A model generated the notes under the pieces. That model saw nothing but the letters and a program-made list of their open reading frames with translations, did not search any database and was not told the origin of the DNA. A stretch of 64,000 nt of DNA from the NCBI GenBank assembly GCA_902805475.1, contig CADCSX010000009.1, forward strand, positions 1 through 64,000, written 5' to 3'. This DNA is from Entonaema liquescens (lineage: Eukaryota > Ascomycota > Sordariomycetes > Xylariales > Xylariaceae). Numbering within the stretch: position 1 is the first letter of the stretch; each line of letters starts with the position of its first letter. This document shows, one piece after another, positions 15,326 through 31,100 of this stretch. A program made the translations under genes and the position numbers.

Positions 15326-17374
15326 ATATTTATTAAATATATTCTATTTAAAGATCTTTTTTAACATTAAAATAATTAAATTTAATTTTTTTTTATATTA
15401 TAACTTTTTTAATTATAATTAACATTATAACAATAATTATTTATATTAAATTACCTTATAAAACAGTAATATTGTTTTTTTTATTAAGTTTTTTTCTTTT
15501 TATTAAAATTTATTATTTTTATTACAATTTTAAATATATATTATTATTTAATTTTTTTGTTTTTAATAATAATATTAAATATAATATTATATAAATAGTT
15601 TATTATATTATATTTGGTAATGTTTAAATTTAATTAAAAATAAATTAATTTTATTTATTTTTTACTTATTTTAAAAGGTTATTATTAATAATTGTTTTTA
15701 TTAATAATATATTTTTTATTAAAACATATTACCTTTATAATTTTATTTTTATTATTAACAAAGAATTTTTATACTTTATTACACTTAATTTTTATTATTA
15801 GAAATTCTTATATAATAATATACTTTTTTTTTAATTAAAAAATTACAATATTTAATTGAATTTCGTTTATTTATATACAATATTTTTTGATATTTTTTGC
15901 AATAAAATCTTTATTTAAAATAAGTTTTGTTATATAATGTTTATTTATAACAATATTAAATAAGTTTATTAAGTTTTTATTTTTATAAATAATTAATTTA
16001 ATAATAATATAATAAAAAAATATTATTTAAAAAAGATTACAATTAATATTTAAAATCTAACAAATATCATTTTATTTCGCATAAACATTTATAAAATTTA
16101 AAATTTAAAAAATATAATATTTATTCCAAAACGTTAAATTAATAAAAAATATAAACTAATTATATATATACTTAATATTTTCCACACTAAAACTAAATAA
16201 AAAAAATTGGAGTTTTAATATAATAAGTAATTTTATACGTTATATAATATTTAACTTAAATTCGTATTTATTCATTTTATTTAAATAATATTTAATAATT
16301 AATTACTTTATATTTTTAATTTTAAGTAACCATAAAATTAAAAAATATATATTTAAGAAAATAATTTAATAACCAAAATATATAAATATATTATTCAACA
16401 CATATTTAAAGTTATAAATATACCATTAACATTATTTTAACAAAAAAAAAAAAGATAAACGCGCTTTAAATATTATTAAAAATATTATATCTTTTATAAA
16501 TTATAATAATTATATAAAAAGTTCTTATAATTAATTTTATTCCATTAATTATAAAAAAATAATATATTAAAATAAAAAAAAAAAAAATCAAATAAAGATT
16601 ATAATAATAATATTTTAAAAAATTATAAAAAAACTTATTTAAATAATGGATTTTTAATCCCATCGTTAAACCACTTTATTATAACTTTAATAAATAATAT
16701 TTATAATAATAATAATAAAAGTTTAAAAAATAAGAAAAAATTTATTAATAATATAATTAAAAAACTTTCCAATAATATTAAAAAAATAAAACTTTAAAAT
16801 AATTTAAATTTTTAATATATAAGGTAAAAATTAATAATATTAAAAATTAAAGTTATAATATTATAAATTAAAAATAAAATAAAAGTATTTAACTTAAGAA
16901 TTTTATAAAATAAAATTTATTATAAAATATTTATTTATTATCACAATTTTTTACTATATAAATACGAATTAAATATTTCCAATAAATTTTATTTTTTTTT
17001 TTTTTTTATAAAAATTAAATTATTAAAAATTAACAATTAAACAATAAATAATTATATAATTATAAAATTAATATTTTAATTATATATTTTTTAAAAAAAC
17101 ATATTTTTTATAAAAAAAATTTAAAATAAATTATTTATTATAAAATTAATAAATAAAAAATAAATAATAATAATTAAAAAAAAAAAAAATTTATAATAAT
17201 AATATTAAAAATTAAAACAAATTATATATAATTAATATAATAATTTATATTTAAAATTATTTAATATAAAAAAAATAATATAAAAAAATTAATAAAATAT
17301 TATATTAATTAAAATTATATAATTTAAAAAAAATTATTTTTTAATTTATATTATTATTAAAACTGTAAAATATA

Positions 17375-18175
17375 AATGATTTATTAAATAAATAAAAGTA
17401 AAATAATATATATAATATACAAATTAATAAAATAATAATAATTATTTTAATTACGTTTATAAATTATTTAATTAACATTTTATATAAATGGTTATTACAT
17501 AATATATTACGTGGTTAATTACGTAATTATTAATTTAATATGATTAATAATTTTAAAAATATATTATTTAAAAAAAAATTAATATATATTTTTTATAAAT
17601 TTATTATAATAATATAATAAAAAATAAAATTAAAATTATAATAAAATAATCGCGCGTAACCGTTAAAATTATAATAATTATTTTATTAATTTAATTTTTT
17701 ATTAATTATTTATGTAATATTTATTATTTATTTTATTATTTATTTTATTAATTTAAAATAATATAAATTTTTATAATTTTATTATGAATTAATTATAAAT
17801 TAATTTTAAAAATTTAATTAATTATAAAATTTATAACGGTATTAATAAAAAAAATTTTAATAATAAATTATTAAATAAAAATGTTAAAATATATATTAAA
17901 ATTATAATTATAATTATAATTAAATATATTTAATTTTTTTAATTAAATTTTAATGTAAAATTTTTAAAAAATTAATAATTAATAATTAATAATTGTTAAA
18001 TTAATAATTACGTAATTATTTACGTGATATTTTATGTAATAATTAATTATATTAAATGTTAATTAAATAATTTATAAATGTAATTAATATAATTATTATT
18101 ATAATATTAAAATTTATTGTTATTTAAATAATTTATTTATGTTATATATAATAATTTATTTTTATTTATTTAATA
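17375..18175. mobile_element. Long inverted-repeat (fold-back/MITE-like) element
   Basis: The sequence around 17,440-17,540 reads almost identically in reverse complement at about 17,995-18,105. Both arms contain TTTATAAATTATTTAATTAACATTT, then a GTTATTACATAA/AATTATTACATAA block, then TTACGTAATTATTAATTTAA. Matching continues outward to about 17,375 and 18,175 (ATTAAATAAATAAAA in both arms). The arms are over 100 bp and enclose about 450 bp of A/T-rich DNA with no reading frame. This fits a fold-back or MITE-type DNA element, or a head-to-head pair of one repeat. Exact ends and target-site duplications were not resolved. Confidence 0.6.
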
Positions 18176-19300
18176 ATAATAAATAATAAATAATTAATAA
18201 AATATTAAAAAATTTTATAATTACGTAAATAATTACAACTATATATTTTGTATTATAAAAATATAATTATATAAAAATTTAAAATAATTTATATATAAAA
18301 ATTAATAAATTAATTTATAAATAATTATTTTAATAAGTTTAAATTTTATTATTAAATTTTTAATATTTATAATATTATTATATTTATATTTATAGGATAT
18401 AAAAATTATTAAATTTATAATAAAATCTAAAATAAATTAGTTTATACAATTTATTAACAATGGTTATAAAATAAAAAATTAATATTATATTTATAAAATA
18501 TTAAAAAATTAATAATAATAATATTAAAAATTACTTTTATTTTATTATTTAGAATTAATATTATATTTTTTAATCTTTTTTATTTTTTTTATATATTTAT
18601 AAGACATTACATTATAATATTACAGTTTTCGATATTAAAAAACACATTTTAACATTCACCAAAACCCCCAAAACATTACTACTATATAAACGCGCAACAA
18701 TAACACCAACATTTAAAATATCTTTTATTTTATCATTTAAAGCTAATATAACAATTTCCAATCTTCCTTATCTTTTTTATATATTTATAAAATATTATAT
18801 AATAATATTTTAACTTTTAATACATTATAATATTTCGTTAAAATATTACATTTATTATAGTTAAATATATTACAATTAAGCTCCATTTTTAATTTAATTA
18901 CATTAATTTACATTAACTTAATTAAAACATTAACAATTATTTTATTTAAATAAATTTTTACTTATTTAATTAAAAAGTATTATTATATTATTTTTATTAA
19001 ATTAAATTAATTATTAAACATTTTTCAATTCAATTTTGAATTAATTTATTTAAGATTATATAATCATTTATTATTATTAAATTAATAATTAATCTAAAAA
19101 TGATATGGTAAAAAAGGTATAATAAAAAAACCATATAATTTAAACTTATTAAAATAATAATAATATATTTAATAAACTTAAATTTAAATAAACTTTATAA
19201 ATTTAAATAATAATATATCATTTTATTAGTAAATTTAATGTATCAATTATTTATAACCAATTAATAAAATAATTTACGTAAAAAGATTAATAAATTAATT

Positions 19301-19580
19301 TATATGTATAAAAATCCGGGTTAAAAATTTCGTATATTTAAGCTTTTTAAATTTAAATAAATTACATATAAATTAAAAAAAGTTATATAATATTATTTAA
19401 ACTATAATAAATAAATTTTTTAAAAATATAATAATAAATTTCTTAATTTTAATATATAAACCATTATTAACTTTTTATTTAATATAAGATTAATATAATG
19501 TTAAAAATATTAATAAATGTTAAAATAAAATGTTAAAAATCTAAATATATATAAAATTTTTAGTTTAGATTTTTATAATA
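19301..19580 (+). repeat. Dispersed repeat R1, copy 3
   Basis: Third copy of R1, 11 kb away from the first two. It follows them through every shared block, from AAAATCCGGGTTAAAAATTT to the terminal TTTTTAGTTTAGATTTTTATAATATTA. It begins just after an unrelated flank, so the left boundary near 19,305 is shared by all three copies and is probably the true end of the unit. Confidence 0.75.
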
Positions 19581-22500
19581 TTATTTAATAAAAATAATTA
19601 TAATATAATTATATAAAATTTATATATATAAATACCAAAATAATATAATTTATTTACTTAATATATTTTTATATTACTATAACTTCCTATTTTTAATTAA
19701 ATATTAATATTAATTTTTTATTTTTAAAATATTTTTTTTTTAAATATTATATAAAAATCTTTATTTAAATTGCTTAATTTACATTTTATTAATTTTTTTT
19801 TTAAAAAAATTAAAATTTAAATCTTTAACTTTATTTATATTATAATTATTATTTATATTTTATATTAAACTTATAATAAAATTTAAATTTAAATTTTGCT
19901 TTATATAAATAAACATAAATCCATATTTGTTCCTTTTATTGCAATTAAATAACGTATAATATAAAATTTAATATATAAGTTTCTCGAAATTTAAATTAAG
20001 GAAATAAAAAAAGTTTTAAACTAAAATTACCCAATAAAATTTATGATATAAAAATTAATTATTTTTATTTTATATAAATGTATCAACTTAATTGCAATAA
20101 TTATTAAATATTTCCGTAATAATAATTTAAATTTTAAGCGTATTAATTTTAAATAATAATATATAATTAATAATAAAATAATAAATTAAAAATTAATAAA
20201 ATTTAATAAATAATATAAATAATATAAATAATTATATAATAAGATTAATAATAAAAAATATTTTTAAAATTATTTTTAATATATAAATATAAAATAACCA
20301 TATATATTAAGAAAATAATGTATATATTTAAAATAAAAAACCTTTAATTAATAAGTATATTTAAAAATAATTAAATATAAATTATATTAATTAAATATAT
20401 TTATAGTAAACTTTTTTTATAAATATTTAAGAAATATATTTTAAATAAAATTAAATTTTAATAATATTTATATTATAAATAATATTTATTTAAAAAATAA
20501 TAATTTTAATAACCTTATTACTTAATAAAAAAAAGGAAAGGAAATAATATAAAAATATATAATATTTATAAAATTATAAATTTTATTAATTTTTTAGTAT
20601 TTATAATATTAAATAGATTTAATAAAAACTAATAAATTAAGTTATTAATTAAAAATTATAAATAAAGGTAAATATATAATATATATGGTAAATGATATTA
20701 TAATAAATATAAAGTTTTTTATAATATTTAATATTATTTATATTAATAAGAATAAAAATAATAGCTATTTTATTAATATAATGAAAATAAGGGATTATTT
20801 ATTTATAATTTATGTTATTATTATTATAATAAAAGAAAAATAATAAAAAAATAAAATATAAACAAAAAATATAATAATATAATAAATAATTAAAAAAAAA
20901 AATAAATAATAATTTTAAAAAATTATAGGAATTTTGAAGGTAAAAATAAATAAAGAAAAAAAAGAAAAAAAAGGATTTTATAATTAAAAGGAGATTTAAT
21001 ATTTATAAAAATTTAAATAATAAATAATATTTAATTCCAAAAAAAACTACATTATATAAAAATAATTATAAAATAAAAAAAAAATATAATAACTTATATT
21101 ATATTTTAAAAAAAATAATAATATAATAGGTTTAAATATATTATAATTAATTATTAAATAATATAATAAAAAAAATAAAATAAGTATTTTTATAATAAAA
21201 GAAAATATATTAATATTTTAAATATATTTATATAAAAAATAAAATATAATAAAATTAAATAAAAAGAATTATATTATTTAAAAGAAAAAAAAAAAAAAAA
21301 TAATATAATAATAAAAAATAAAAAATTATATTTATAATATATTTATATAAAATTGAAATATATAATCAAATTATATTAAAAATACATAATATAAAATAAA
21401 GATTATTAAAAAAAATAAATACTTTTTAAATAAAAAAAATTTTAATAATAATAATTTAATAATATATAAAAAATTATATTAATCTTATACTTCATTTATT
21501 CTTTTTATTTAATTAATAAAAAACTTAATATTTTTTTATAAATATAATTTTTTTATAAATATTTAATAAAATTTATAAATAATGTTAATATAATACTTTT
21601 AATATATTATATTTATAAAAATAAATTATATAATATTTAATTATATTTTAACTTAAATTACTTTAATTAAATTAAATTATGAAATAAATATTAATAATGT
21701 TAAAATATTTTTATATTATTAAGCTAATTTTTACTTTATTTATTTAATATTATTATATTCTTTTCTTCTTTTAATTAAAATTTTAAGTATGGTAATTAAA
21801 GTGGAATATATTATATTTCACTTTTTTTTAATTTTTTTAATTATATTTTTATAAAAAGGTAAAAATATTTTAATATGTTTTTTAAACTCCAATATCTACT
21901 TTTATATTATTATTTTAATTTTTCGTAATACAAATATATTAAATAATATATTAATAAATATTTAAATATTTTAAACATTTATTTATATAAATTCTTTTCG
22001 AATATAATATATATATATAATTTTTTAAATTGTAAATTTTAAGTTTATACAATTTTAAAAAGGTTTTTTATAATAATATAAATAAGAATTTTTTTATTAA
22101 AATTTAAAATAATTTATTATATTTATATTTTAAATTTATTAAATAGAAATTTTTAATGGAAATATTTTTAAATATAAGTAAAAACCTTAATTTTATCATT
22201 ATTAACGTAAAAATCCCCAAGCTAAAAACGGTCCAATTTAAAATTATTTATAAAACCTATATTAAAAAAATTAAATAAAACTTTAAAAAGTTCTAATAAT
22301 TTAAATTTCTTAAAGAAAAACATTTAAATTAATATTATAAAAAGGAAAATTAAAATCTTAAAATAAAAATCAAAAACTATTATTACTATTAAAAAAAATT
22401 AAAAAATAAAATTCTAAAAATTATTATTAATAATATAAAAAATTAAAAATATATTAAATAATATATTATTAGTTTTACGTTTTATAAATAAGAAATATTT

Positions 22501-23189
22501 ATATATAAAATTTTTAATAACATATAAAATTAAAAATATTTAATTTAATATTTAAATAATAATGGAAATTTATATTAAAATAAGGAATACTTTAAATTAA
22601 ATATTAAAGATATATTACCATAATAATAAAAAATAAAAAATTCGTTATTTAAAAGTTATAATAATAGAATTTTTTAATAAAAAATATATTAAATTAAAAT
22701 ACTTAAATAGTACTTTATTTAATATAAGATTATAATTATATAAAATAAAAAAATTTAAAATTTAAGTTATTAATAAAATTTAAAGAATATTTAAATTAAA
22801 AATAATCACTAGATTATATAAAATGGATTATTTAATAAAAAAAATATATATATTTTTAAATAAATACTTAAAAATTTAAGAAAATATTAAAGTTAAAAGC
22901 AATAATAATTATAAATAATAATCTAAACTTAATTAATTATTTTCCATATCTTATTCTTTAATGATTATAATATAAAGTTTAAGTTAATAAATTAATTAAC
23001 ATATATTTATGAAATTTGCGGAAAATAAAACCTAAGATATTAATAGGTTATTTATAATTAATTTAAAGTAATGTCATTATAAATATACTTTTTAATTATG
23101 TTAAATACATATTTAAAAATATGTGTAAATTATAATAATAATAATATTTAAATTAAATATAATCTTTTTTAATATTAATAATATTATAA

Positions 23190-25400
23190 ATTTAGTTTGT
23201 TTTTAAAGTATTTTTAAATTAACGAAAAATAAAAATTTAGATATTTTATTAATTTAAGAAATTAATTTAAAAGAAATTAATAAAGTAATATTAAAGTTTC
23301 GAATATTATATTTAATTGAGATTATAAAAAATATAAGTTTTAAAAAAGATATAATTATTATAATTAATATTAAAAAAATAATATAAATTTAAATGGTAAA
23401 AAAATTTAATAAATATATTTTATATAAAAATATAAAAAGAAAATTTATAATTAATAAAATTAAATTTTAAAATAAAATTATATAAATTATTAATATATAT
23501 ATTTTAATAATATTATTAATAGTAAGAATAAAGTAGTTTTTAAATTAAATTATAAATTTAACCAATAATGAATTTATTTAAGTATTAAATATTTTAAAAA
23601 AGTTATATAATTCTATTAATAAAAATTAAAATATATTTAAATTTTTATTAAATAAATGAATTAAAAAGTAATTATTTAAAGATAAGTTAAAAATATATAT
23701 AAGTTCTAAAGGACGTTAGTAAAAAATAATAATTATAAATTTATTAATAAATAAAAAAAAATTAATTTTAAAGTTAAATAATTTTTCTTTTATAAAAAAA
23801 TAAATTTATTTTAATTAAATAAAATCTTTATAAAAAAAAATTAAATAAAATATATAAAAAAATAAGATATTTTATTTATATTAATAAAAATAAATTATTA
23901 TTTTATTTAAATAATAATTTAATTTTTTTTAATAATAAATAAAAGCCTTAAAAAATAAAACTTATTACTTAAAACCATATAATTATATAAATATATTAAA
24001 AAATATTAAAAAATCTTTAATAAATTAAAAAAAATAAACTATATATTTAAATAAATATATTATAAATAAATAATATAATATTATTTTAAAATAAATAAAG
24101 ATTCCTCTTTTAAAATATATTAAAAAAAAAACCTAATATTTAAAAATCAAAAAAAAAATTAATTAAAAAAAAAAAAAAAACCCTAAACCTAAAACTTAAA
24201 AAATAAATCAAAAATTTAAATATTAAAAAACTAACATTAAATAATTAATAATAAAAAAACTATTCTTATAATACCTAATAAAAAATATACTATTAAATAA
24301 GTCATTAATATAATATTTTTATTCTAAAATAAAATTAAATATTATAAATATAACCATTAAAACCTTAAAAAATAAAAATAATATTAAATACATAAAAACT
24401 TTAAGAATTTTAAATATTATATATAATTTTTATATAAAATTATATAATTATAAATTATTAAATATAATAATTTTAAAATAGTTTTTAAAAAATATCTTTA
24501 AATTAAATAATAAAGAAATAAATATATTTATTAAACCTATTTCAAAAAAAAAAATAAAAGTAATTATTAAAAAAATAATTTTAAAAAAATTGCTTAAATA
24601 TAATAGTATCTTTACTAAATTCTATAAAACCTTTATAAAATATTAAAAAAAATAATATAAAAATAGAATTTTTAAATATAAAATTATAAAAACTTTAATG
24701 GAATTTTATAAAAGATTTTAAAAAAGGGATTTAATACTTAAAAATTAAATAAATGAAATTTTAATAATATTATATAAAAAAAAAAACCTAAAACTCTTTA
24801 AAAATTATAAATTATTATCTTTAATAAATATAAATTATAAAATATTTATTTATAAAAATATTAATATAAAAATTAATTTAAATTTTAAAAAAAATAATTA
24901 AAAATTAATAATTAATTTTTTTCTTAAGTAAATTAATAAATAATAATATTAAAATAATATAATAATTAATTTAAAATTATAAAAATAAAAAGGATAATAT
25001 AACTTTTTTTTTTTTAAATTAAGAAAAAATATATAATAAAATATTTTATAATTTTTTATAAAAATTAATAAATTTTTTAAAAATATTAGTATTTTTTATT
25101 AAATAAACTTAAATTTTATATAAAAGCATTAAAATTAAATTTTTTATAAATAAATATTTTAAGAAATTAATAAAAGTTTTAAATAAAATAAAATAAAATA
25201 ACTTAATTAATTATCCCTTTTTTATTATAAAAATAAAAACATTAGTTAGAAAGATTATAATTTACTTAAGTATTATTAAAATGAACTTAGAAATTATAAT
25301 TTTAAAAATGTTAATATATATTAATAATATAGTAATAATTTTATAAAATTAGGTAAAAATTATTTTAATGAAAAGGATATTTAACTTATTTAATTAAATA
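23190..25400 (+). mobile_element. RIP-degraded LINE (non-LTR) retrotransposon, EN and RT region
   Basis: Reading through RIP-type stops, 23,234-23,280 gives NLDILLI*EINLKEINK, the DILLLQET motif of the AP-like endonuclease of non-LTR elements. About 1.5 kb on in the same frame, 24,755-24,900 gives EILIILYKKKN, then KNYKLLSLINTNYK-like residues (NYKLLSLINI visible). This is the PKK...NYRPISL...YKI block of LINE reverse transcriptases. One frame shift later, 25,212-25,345 contains NYPFFIIKI (from a DPLSPLLF-type motif) followed about 30 residues on by KMLIYINNIVIIL, which fits the KxLAYADDxxIIL catalytic box with both Asp mutated to Asn. Order and spacing match a Tad1-like ORF2. The element is dead. 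Its full limits (perhaps about 22-27 kb) are not visible. Confidence 0.72.
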
Positions 25401-28400
25401 AATAACTTAAAAATAAATTAAAATAAATTATATTTAATAAAAATTAAAGGTTATTTTGAAATTTAATTAAATAAAATAAAAACTTTTATAATAAAAAATC
25501 CTTATAAATATTTAAGGATATTTATTAATATTAGAAATAACTATATTAAAATATTAAAAAATTATTAAGCGAAAATAATAACTAAATATTAGAAAATAAA
25601 AAACTTTTATTTTAAATATTTTTTTTTAATAAAAAAGCAAATTTAAATAATAAATTTTTTAATTATATTACAAATATAATATTAAGTTAAATTCTTTAAT
25701 ATATAATTATATAAAAAAGATTTTAAATAAAAATATTAAAAAATAATTTAAAATAATAAATAATATAAAAAAGGTATTTTTAAAATAAAAACTTTAATAT
25801 ATATTATAATTAAAAAAGTAATTACTTACTTAAACTTATATTAAACATAATTAATAAAATATTTATTTATAAACAAAACTTAAATTTAAATATTAATATT
25901 TTATTTTATAATAAAGTATTTATAAATATAATGGTTATTTAAGAATTTTTTATAGTTATAAAGTTTTAAATAATTTTATTTAAAATAGAAATTAATAATA
26001 GGAAAAAATAAAAACAAATATACCTATATAAAAAAATCTAAAACCCTTAAAAATATATTAAATATATTTTTTTAATACCATAATAAAATAAATAAAATTT
26101 TAAAAATAAAGGCAAAAAAATAAAGATTAAAAATTTAATTAAAATTATAAAAAATAAATTATAAAATAATTAAAAATATTTAAAATATTAAAAAAAATTA
26201 TTTAATAAACTTTTAAAATAATCTTTATAAAATATCTTAAAAACCCAAAAAATTATATAACTCTTTTAAAATATTATTTTAAAAAAATAAAAAAACTTAT
26301 TCCCAAATATTAAACAATAAATAAAAATAAAAAAACTATTCTACCATATACTAATAAAAAACAAAAATAACTTTATAAATAATTTAAATTTTATTTAAAT
26401 TTATAAAACATTTTTAAAAAACCGAATAAATAAAAAATAAACCCATAATAATAATATTAAAAACGCAATTAAAATATATTAAAAACATTTTAATAAAATA
26501 TTAACAAAATCCCAAATTTAAAAAATAATTAAAATAAAATTTTATATATTTAAAACCGGAAATTTATTATAAAAACTTTTATATAAAATAATATTAATAA
26601 GTATAAAATTATTATAAAAATTATAAATGAAATAACATTATTTGATTAATAAATTAGATTATTTTATAAATTATATTTAAATTAAATATATTATAATAAA
26701 GAAAATTTAATAAAGATTTTTTAAAATATAAAAAATCTTTAAAAAAGAAAACCTATTTATATTATATAACTTTAAAAAACTAATAGTTTTAATGATTATA
26801 ATACCAAAAAACACGGACAATAATATTTTAAAAAAATAATTAACTTATTATTAAATAATAATATAATTCTTATAATTAATATATTTAAACTATTTTTTTC
26901 AAAATTCTCATAACTTTTAAATCCCTTAAAAAGCCATTAAGTATTTTAAAAAAATATTTTAAAATAAAATAATGTTAAATTATATTTTATCCTTAAATAA
27001 ACAATATTAAAATAAAAAATAAAATAAAAAAACTTTTTATTTTATATAAAAAATATAATTAAAAAATATTAATAATTAAATAAATATTTAAATAAATATT
27101 ACTTTTTTAATAATTAAAATATATAAATATATAATATTTTTTTAATAAATATTAAATTAAAATTTCTTAATAATATCCTTTTTAAAATTTTTAAATATGG
27201 ATAATTATTATATAAATATATTTATTAATATTCTTAATTATTAAATTTCCATTTAATATATAAATTAATTAATTTATTAATATTTTTTTTAATTTTTTAT
27301 TAAAATAAATTAAATGGTAGCATTATAAATGCCACTTATTATACTTTACCAATTTCAAATAATATATATATAATTATTTATATTTTTATAACTTCCAACT
27401 TTTAAATAATTATTACATATTTTAATATTTTTGGTATATAATTACCTATTTCGTTTTAAATATTAAAAAAAATATTAAACAATATTATTGTTATTACCTT
27501 TTTTTAAAAATAATAAATTAATTTTATTTTAACCCATACTTTAAAAAATTATTTATAAATTAATATTAAATTAATTTTAAAAATTAAACCAAATATATAA
27601 ATAATAAGATTAAAATTAACTTTAATATTAAAGTTTATAAAGTTTTAAACAATTTTAAATAATATATTATAACCATAAATATTTAAATCTTTAAATAAAT
27701 AACTTTTATCTTATATTATTAGATTAAAAAAATAAAATATTCAATTAAGAATTTTTAAATTTAAATAAAAAACAACTTAAATTAAATAAATAAATATATA
27801 TAATAAAGTTATAAAAATTATTAAATTTAAAATATTACTAATATTTATAATATTTTATAATTCTATTAAAATAATTATATTTAAATTAATAAATATAAAC
27901 CTAAATTGGCAATTTTTATAATAATATAATAAAATAAATATAATAAATAATATTATTTCAGTATAAAAATATTAAAAAAAAATAAAAAAAAAATTACATT
28001 AAAAAATTTATACAAATTATAATAAAAACTTTATATATTAAATAAAAATTATATTTATACTTATTATCCTTATAAAAATAACTATTTAAATAATATTAAC
28101 GTTTTTTATATAATTTATAATAATTTCTATTTTTATATTATTACATAATATGTTTAGAAAATCATAATAATATATAATTATTAACATTTTAAAGTCGGAA
28201 TATAATATTTAATATATATAATATTTAAAATATAATAATTACCTAATAATAATTGAAATTTATATTTTATTTAATATAAAACTTAAATAAATTCCAATTA
28301 AATTTAAATAAAATCTTATATAAATTTATATATAATGGTTAATTTATTATTATATAAATAATTATTTTATTAACTTTTTATATATATATTTAAATATTTT

Positions 28401-30899
28401 AATTTCGAAACTTACTTTATTATTATATAATATTAGTTTTATTTATATAAATTTAATAATATATATATAAAAAAGTATTATACATTAATTCAAAAATAAA
28501 ATAAAATTAATAATTTTTTTAAAATATTTTAATATATTTAAAAAATTTATAAAAATTTATAAAATTTTATTATTTTTTTTTCCTTTTTAATATATAATAA
28601 TTAATAAAAATCCTTAAAATTTAATATACTATTTTTAATCTTCTCTAATTTTTTAATTATTTAATTTATAAAATTTTATTATTATTATTATTATTTTTTA
28701 ATTTAAAACCCCTTTATAAAACGTAATAAAGTTTAATATAATTATATATAATTACTAATATTAATAATAAATATATTATTCCTTTTTTTAATTTACCTAA
28801 TACCTCTTAACACTTATAAAAAAAGAATATTAATAATTTAAATAAACCTTTTAAATAAATTTTATAAAAACTACGGTTTTTAATTTCTTTTTTTTTTTTT
28901 ATTTTTTAATCCTTTATATCATTTATTTTTTTATATTTTTTTATAAATAATAATAACCCCCAACTCTTTTAATTTCTTATAATAAATTATATATTTTAAA
29001 TTTTTTTTTTACTTTTTAAATACAATATATAAATACAATTCATTTCCAAATAACCGTGGTTAAATTTATTTTAATACCACTTATAATCCTTATATATTAA
29101 AATAATTTTAAAAATATTATTTTAAAACCTTTTTAAAAATAATTAATATTTATGATTTTAATTTAAGTTTATATTTAACCTTTATTATTAAAAAACTATT
29201 TAATATTTTACCTTTTTACATATTTATTAATTAATATATTATTATAAATAATTCTTATAATATCATTAAAATATTATTTTAAATATTTTAAATAATTATT
29301 ATATTATTTATATATAAAATTATTTTTAATTTAAAAATTACTTTTTATATTTTTATAAATTATTTAAATTTTTCTTATATTTTTATTTTAAGATATTTTC
29401 TTTAATATTATTTTCAATATTAATAGGTAATTTTTATAAATTATACTTAATTAATAAATATATTTACATTTTACTTTTTTTAATATCATTTTTATTATAA
29501 CAACATTTATAATAACAAATAAAGTATTTTTTAATAATGTTTTTTTTATTAAAAGTATTTTTTTAATCATTTTAAATAATACTTTTTATATTAATATTAT
29601 ATATTTTTTTAATTAAATATTTACAAATATTATATATATATTATTTATCTTTTTAAATATACCTTTTTAATTTTTATATTACATTCCAATATTATATAAT
29701 AATATTAATTATAAAATTATATAAATTATTTTATATAAACCATTTACTAAAAGTCTTTTAATTATTATTAAAAAACCTTTAATACAATTAATTATTTTCA
29801 TTATTTTTAATAATTTTATTTTTTAATTAATTTTATATTTTAATTTTTTATATAAGTAAATCCTTAATTATTATATAGTTGGAGGTGTTTTTATGGTTTT
29901 AAATTTAAATAAGAAAATTAATTTTACCTTTTTTCTTAATTATTTTACTTAATACTTTTTTTTAATATTTTTTCGAAAATTAAACTTATTATATTAACCA
30001 TATATCCTTATTTATTAAGCAATTCTTTAAAAATTTTAAAGTTATAAGTTATTTAACTTAATACTATTTCAATTTTTAATTATATATTATAATCAAAATA
30101 AAAATAATTATTAATATATATTTACATAAAGTTTTTATATTTAATATATTTATTAATAATATTTTATTAATAAATATAAATTTTTTTTATAAAAATATTT
30201 AATATAATATTTATAAATTTTTATTAATAATATACACAAATATATTAATTATTTTAATTTTTAAAAACTTATAATAATTTTATTTTTTATTTATAATATT
30301 ATTTATTTAATAAATTAATATTATATATATTTATATATTCTTTATATATTTTTTATTTATTAATAATAATAATAAGTTTTATCCTATTAATTAATATTTT
30401 CAATAAAATATTTATTATTATAAAAAATATAAAAGTATAAATTATTAATTCTTTAATAAAATCCGCTATTTTTTTATTTTCTTTAAAAAATATTACATAA
30501 TACCTTATAATAATAAAATTATTAACTTTATAAAATTAACTTTAATAATATTTAAAATAACTTTATATACTTAATAAATATAAATATATTAAAAAATACA
30601 ATATATAAATTATATTTATATATTAATTTAATTTATTTATTTTATAAATAAAAAAAAAATTTTTCTTATATATACATTTTATGCTAAAATATCATATATT
30701 AAATAATCCTTTAACCATTTATTTCAATAATTAAATTATATAATAAAATTAATTTTTTTTAATATAAAATTATTTTTTAAAATTAATAATAATTAAATTT
30801 TAATAATTATTATATTTAAAAAATTTTTTAATTTATTATTTATAATAATTAATTTGATATAACCTAAAAATATATTTCCTTTTATTAATATTATAATTA

Positions 30900-31100
30900 A
30901 TATTACAATATAATTAATATTTAAATAAAAAACATTATTTATCATTAATATTATAAAAAAAATATTCGAAAAATTTAAAATTAAAATATTCCCGTTTTTA
31001 TAAATTATACCTTATATTTTATATTTAATTTTATATAAAATAATATAATAAATTATATTATTATTTTTATTAATATAATTTAAATATTTTAATTATTATA
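30900..31100 (-). pseudogene. Possible Ty1/Copia-like polyprotein fragment
   Basis: On the minus strand an open stretch of about 70 codons reads downward from about 31,013. It contains GIIYKNGNILILNFSNIF, then MINNVFYLNINY, then ILIKGNIFLGY. The series resembles the Copia protease/pre-integrase region, where a glycine-rich strand is followed by an xxNVLYVPxxxxNLISVxxLxxxG motif. The surrounding 27.0-32.1 kb keeps C on the + strand and little G and is T-rich, as expected if the coding strand is the minus strand. I could not find the matching integrase or reverse transcriptase motifs, so this is tentative. Confidence 0.28.

Noticed and set aside
24181..24195. CCCTAAACCTAAAAC, resembling an interstitial telomere tract
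   Set aside because: Only one exact unit followed by drifted ones, inside the decayed LINE region; within chance for this composition.
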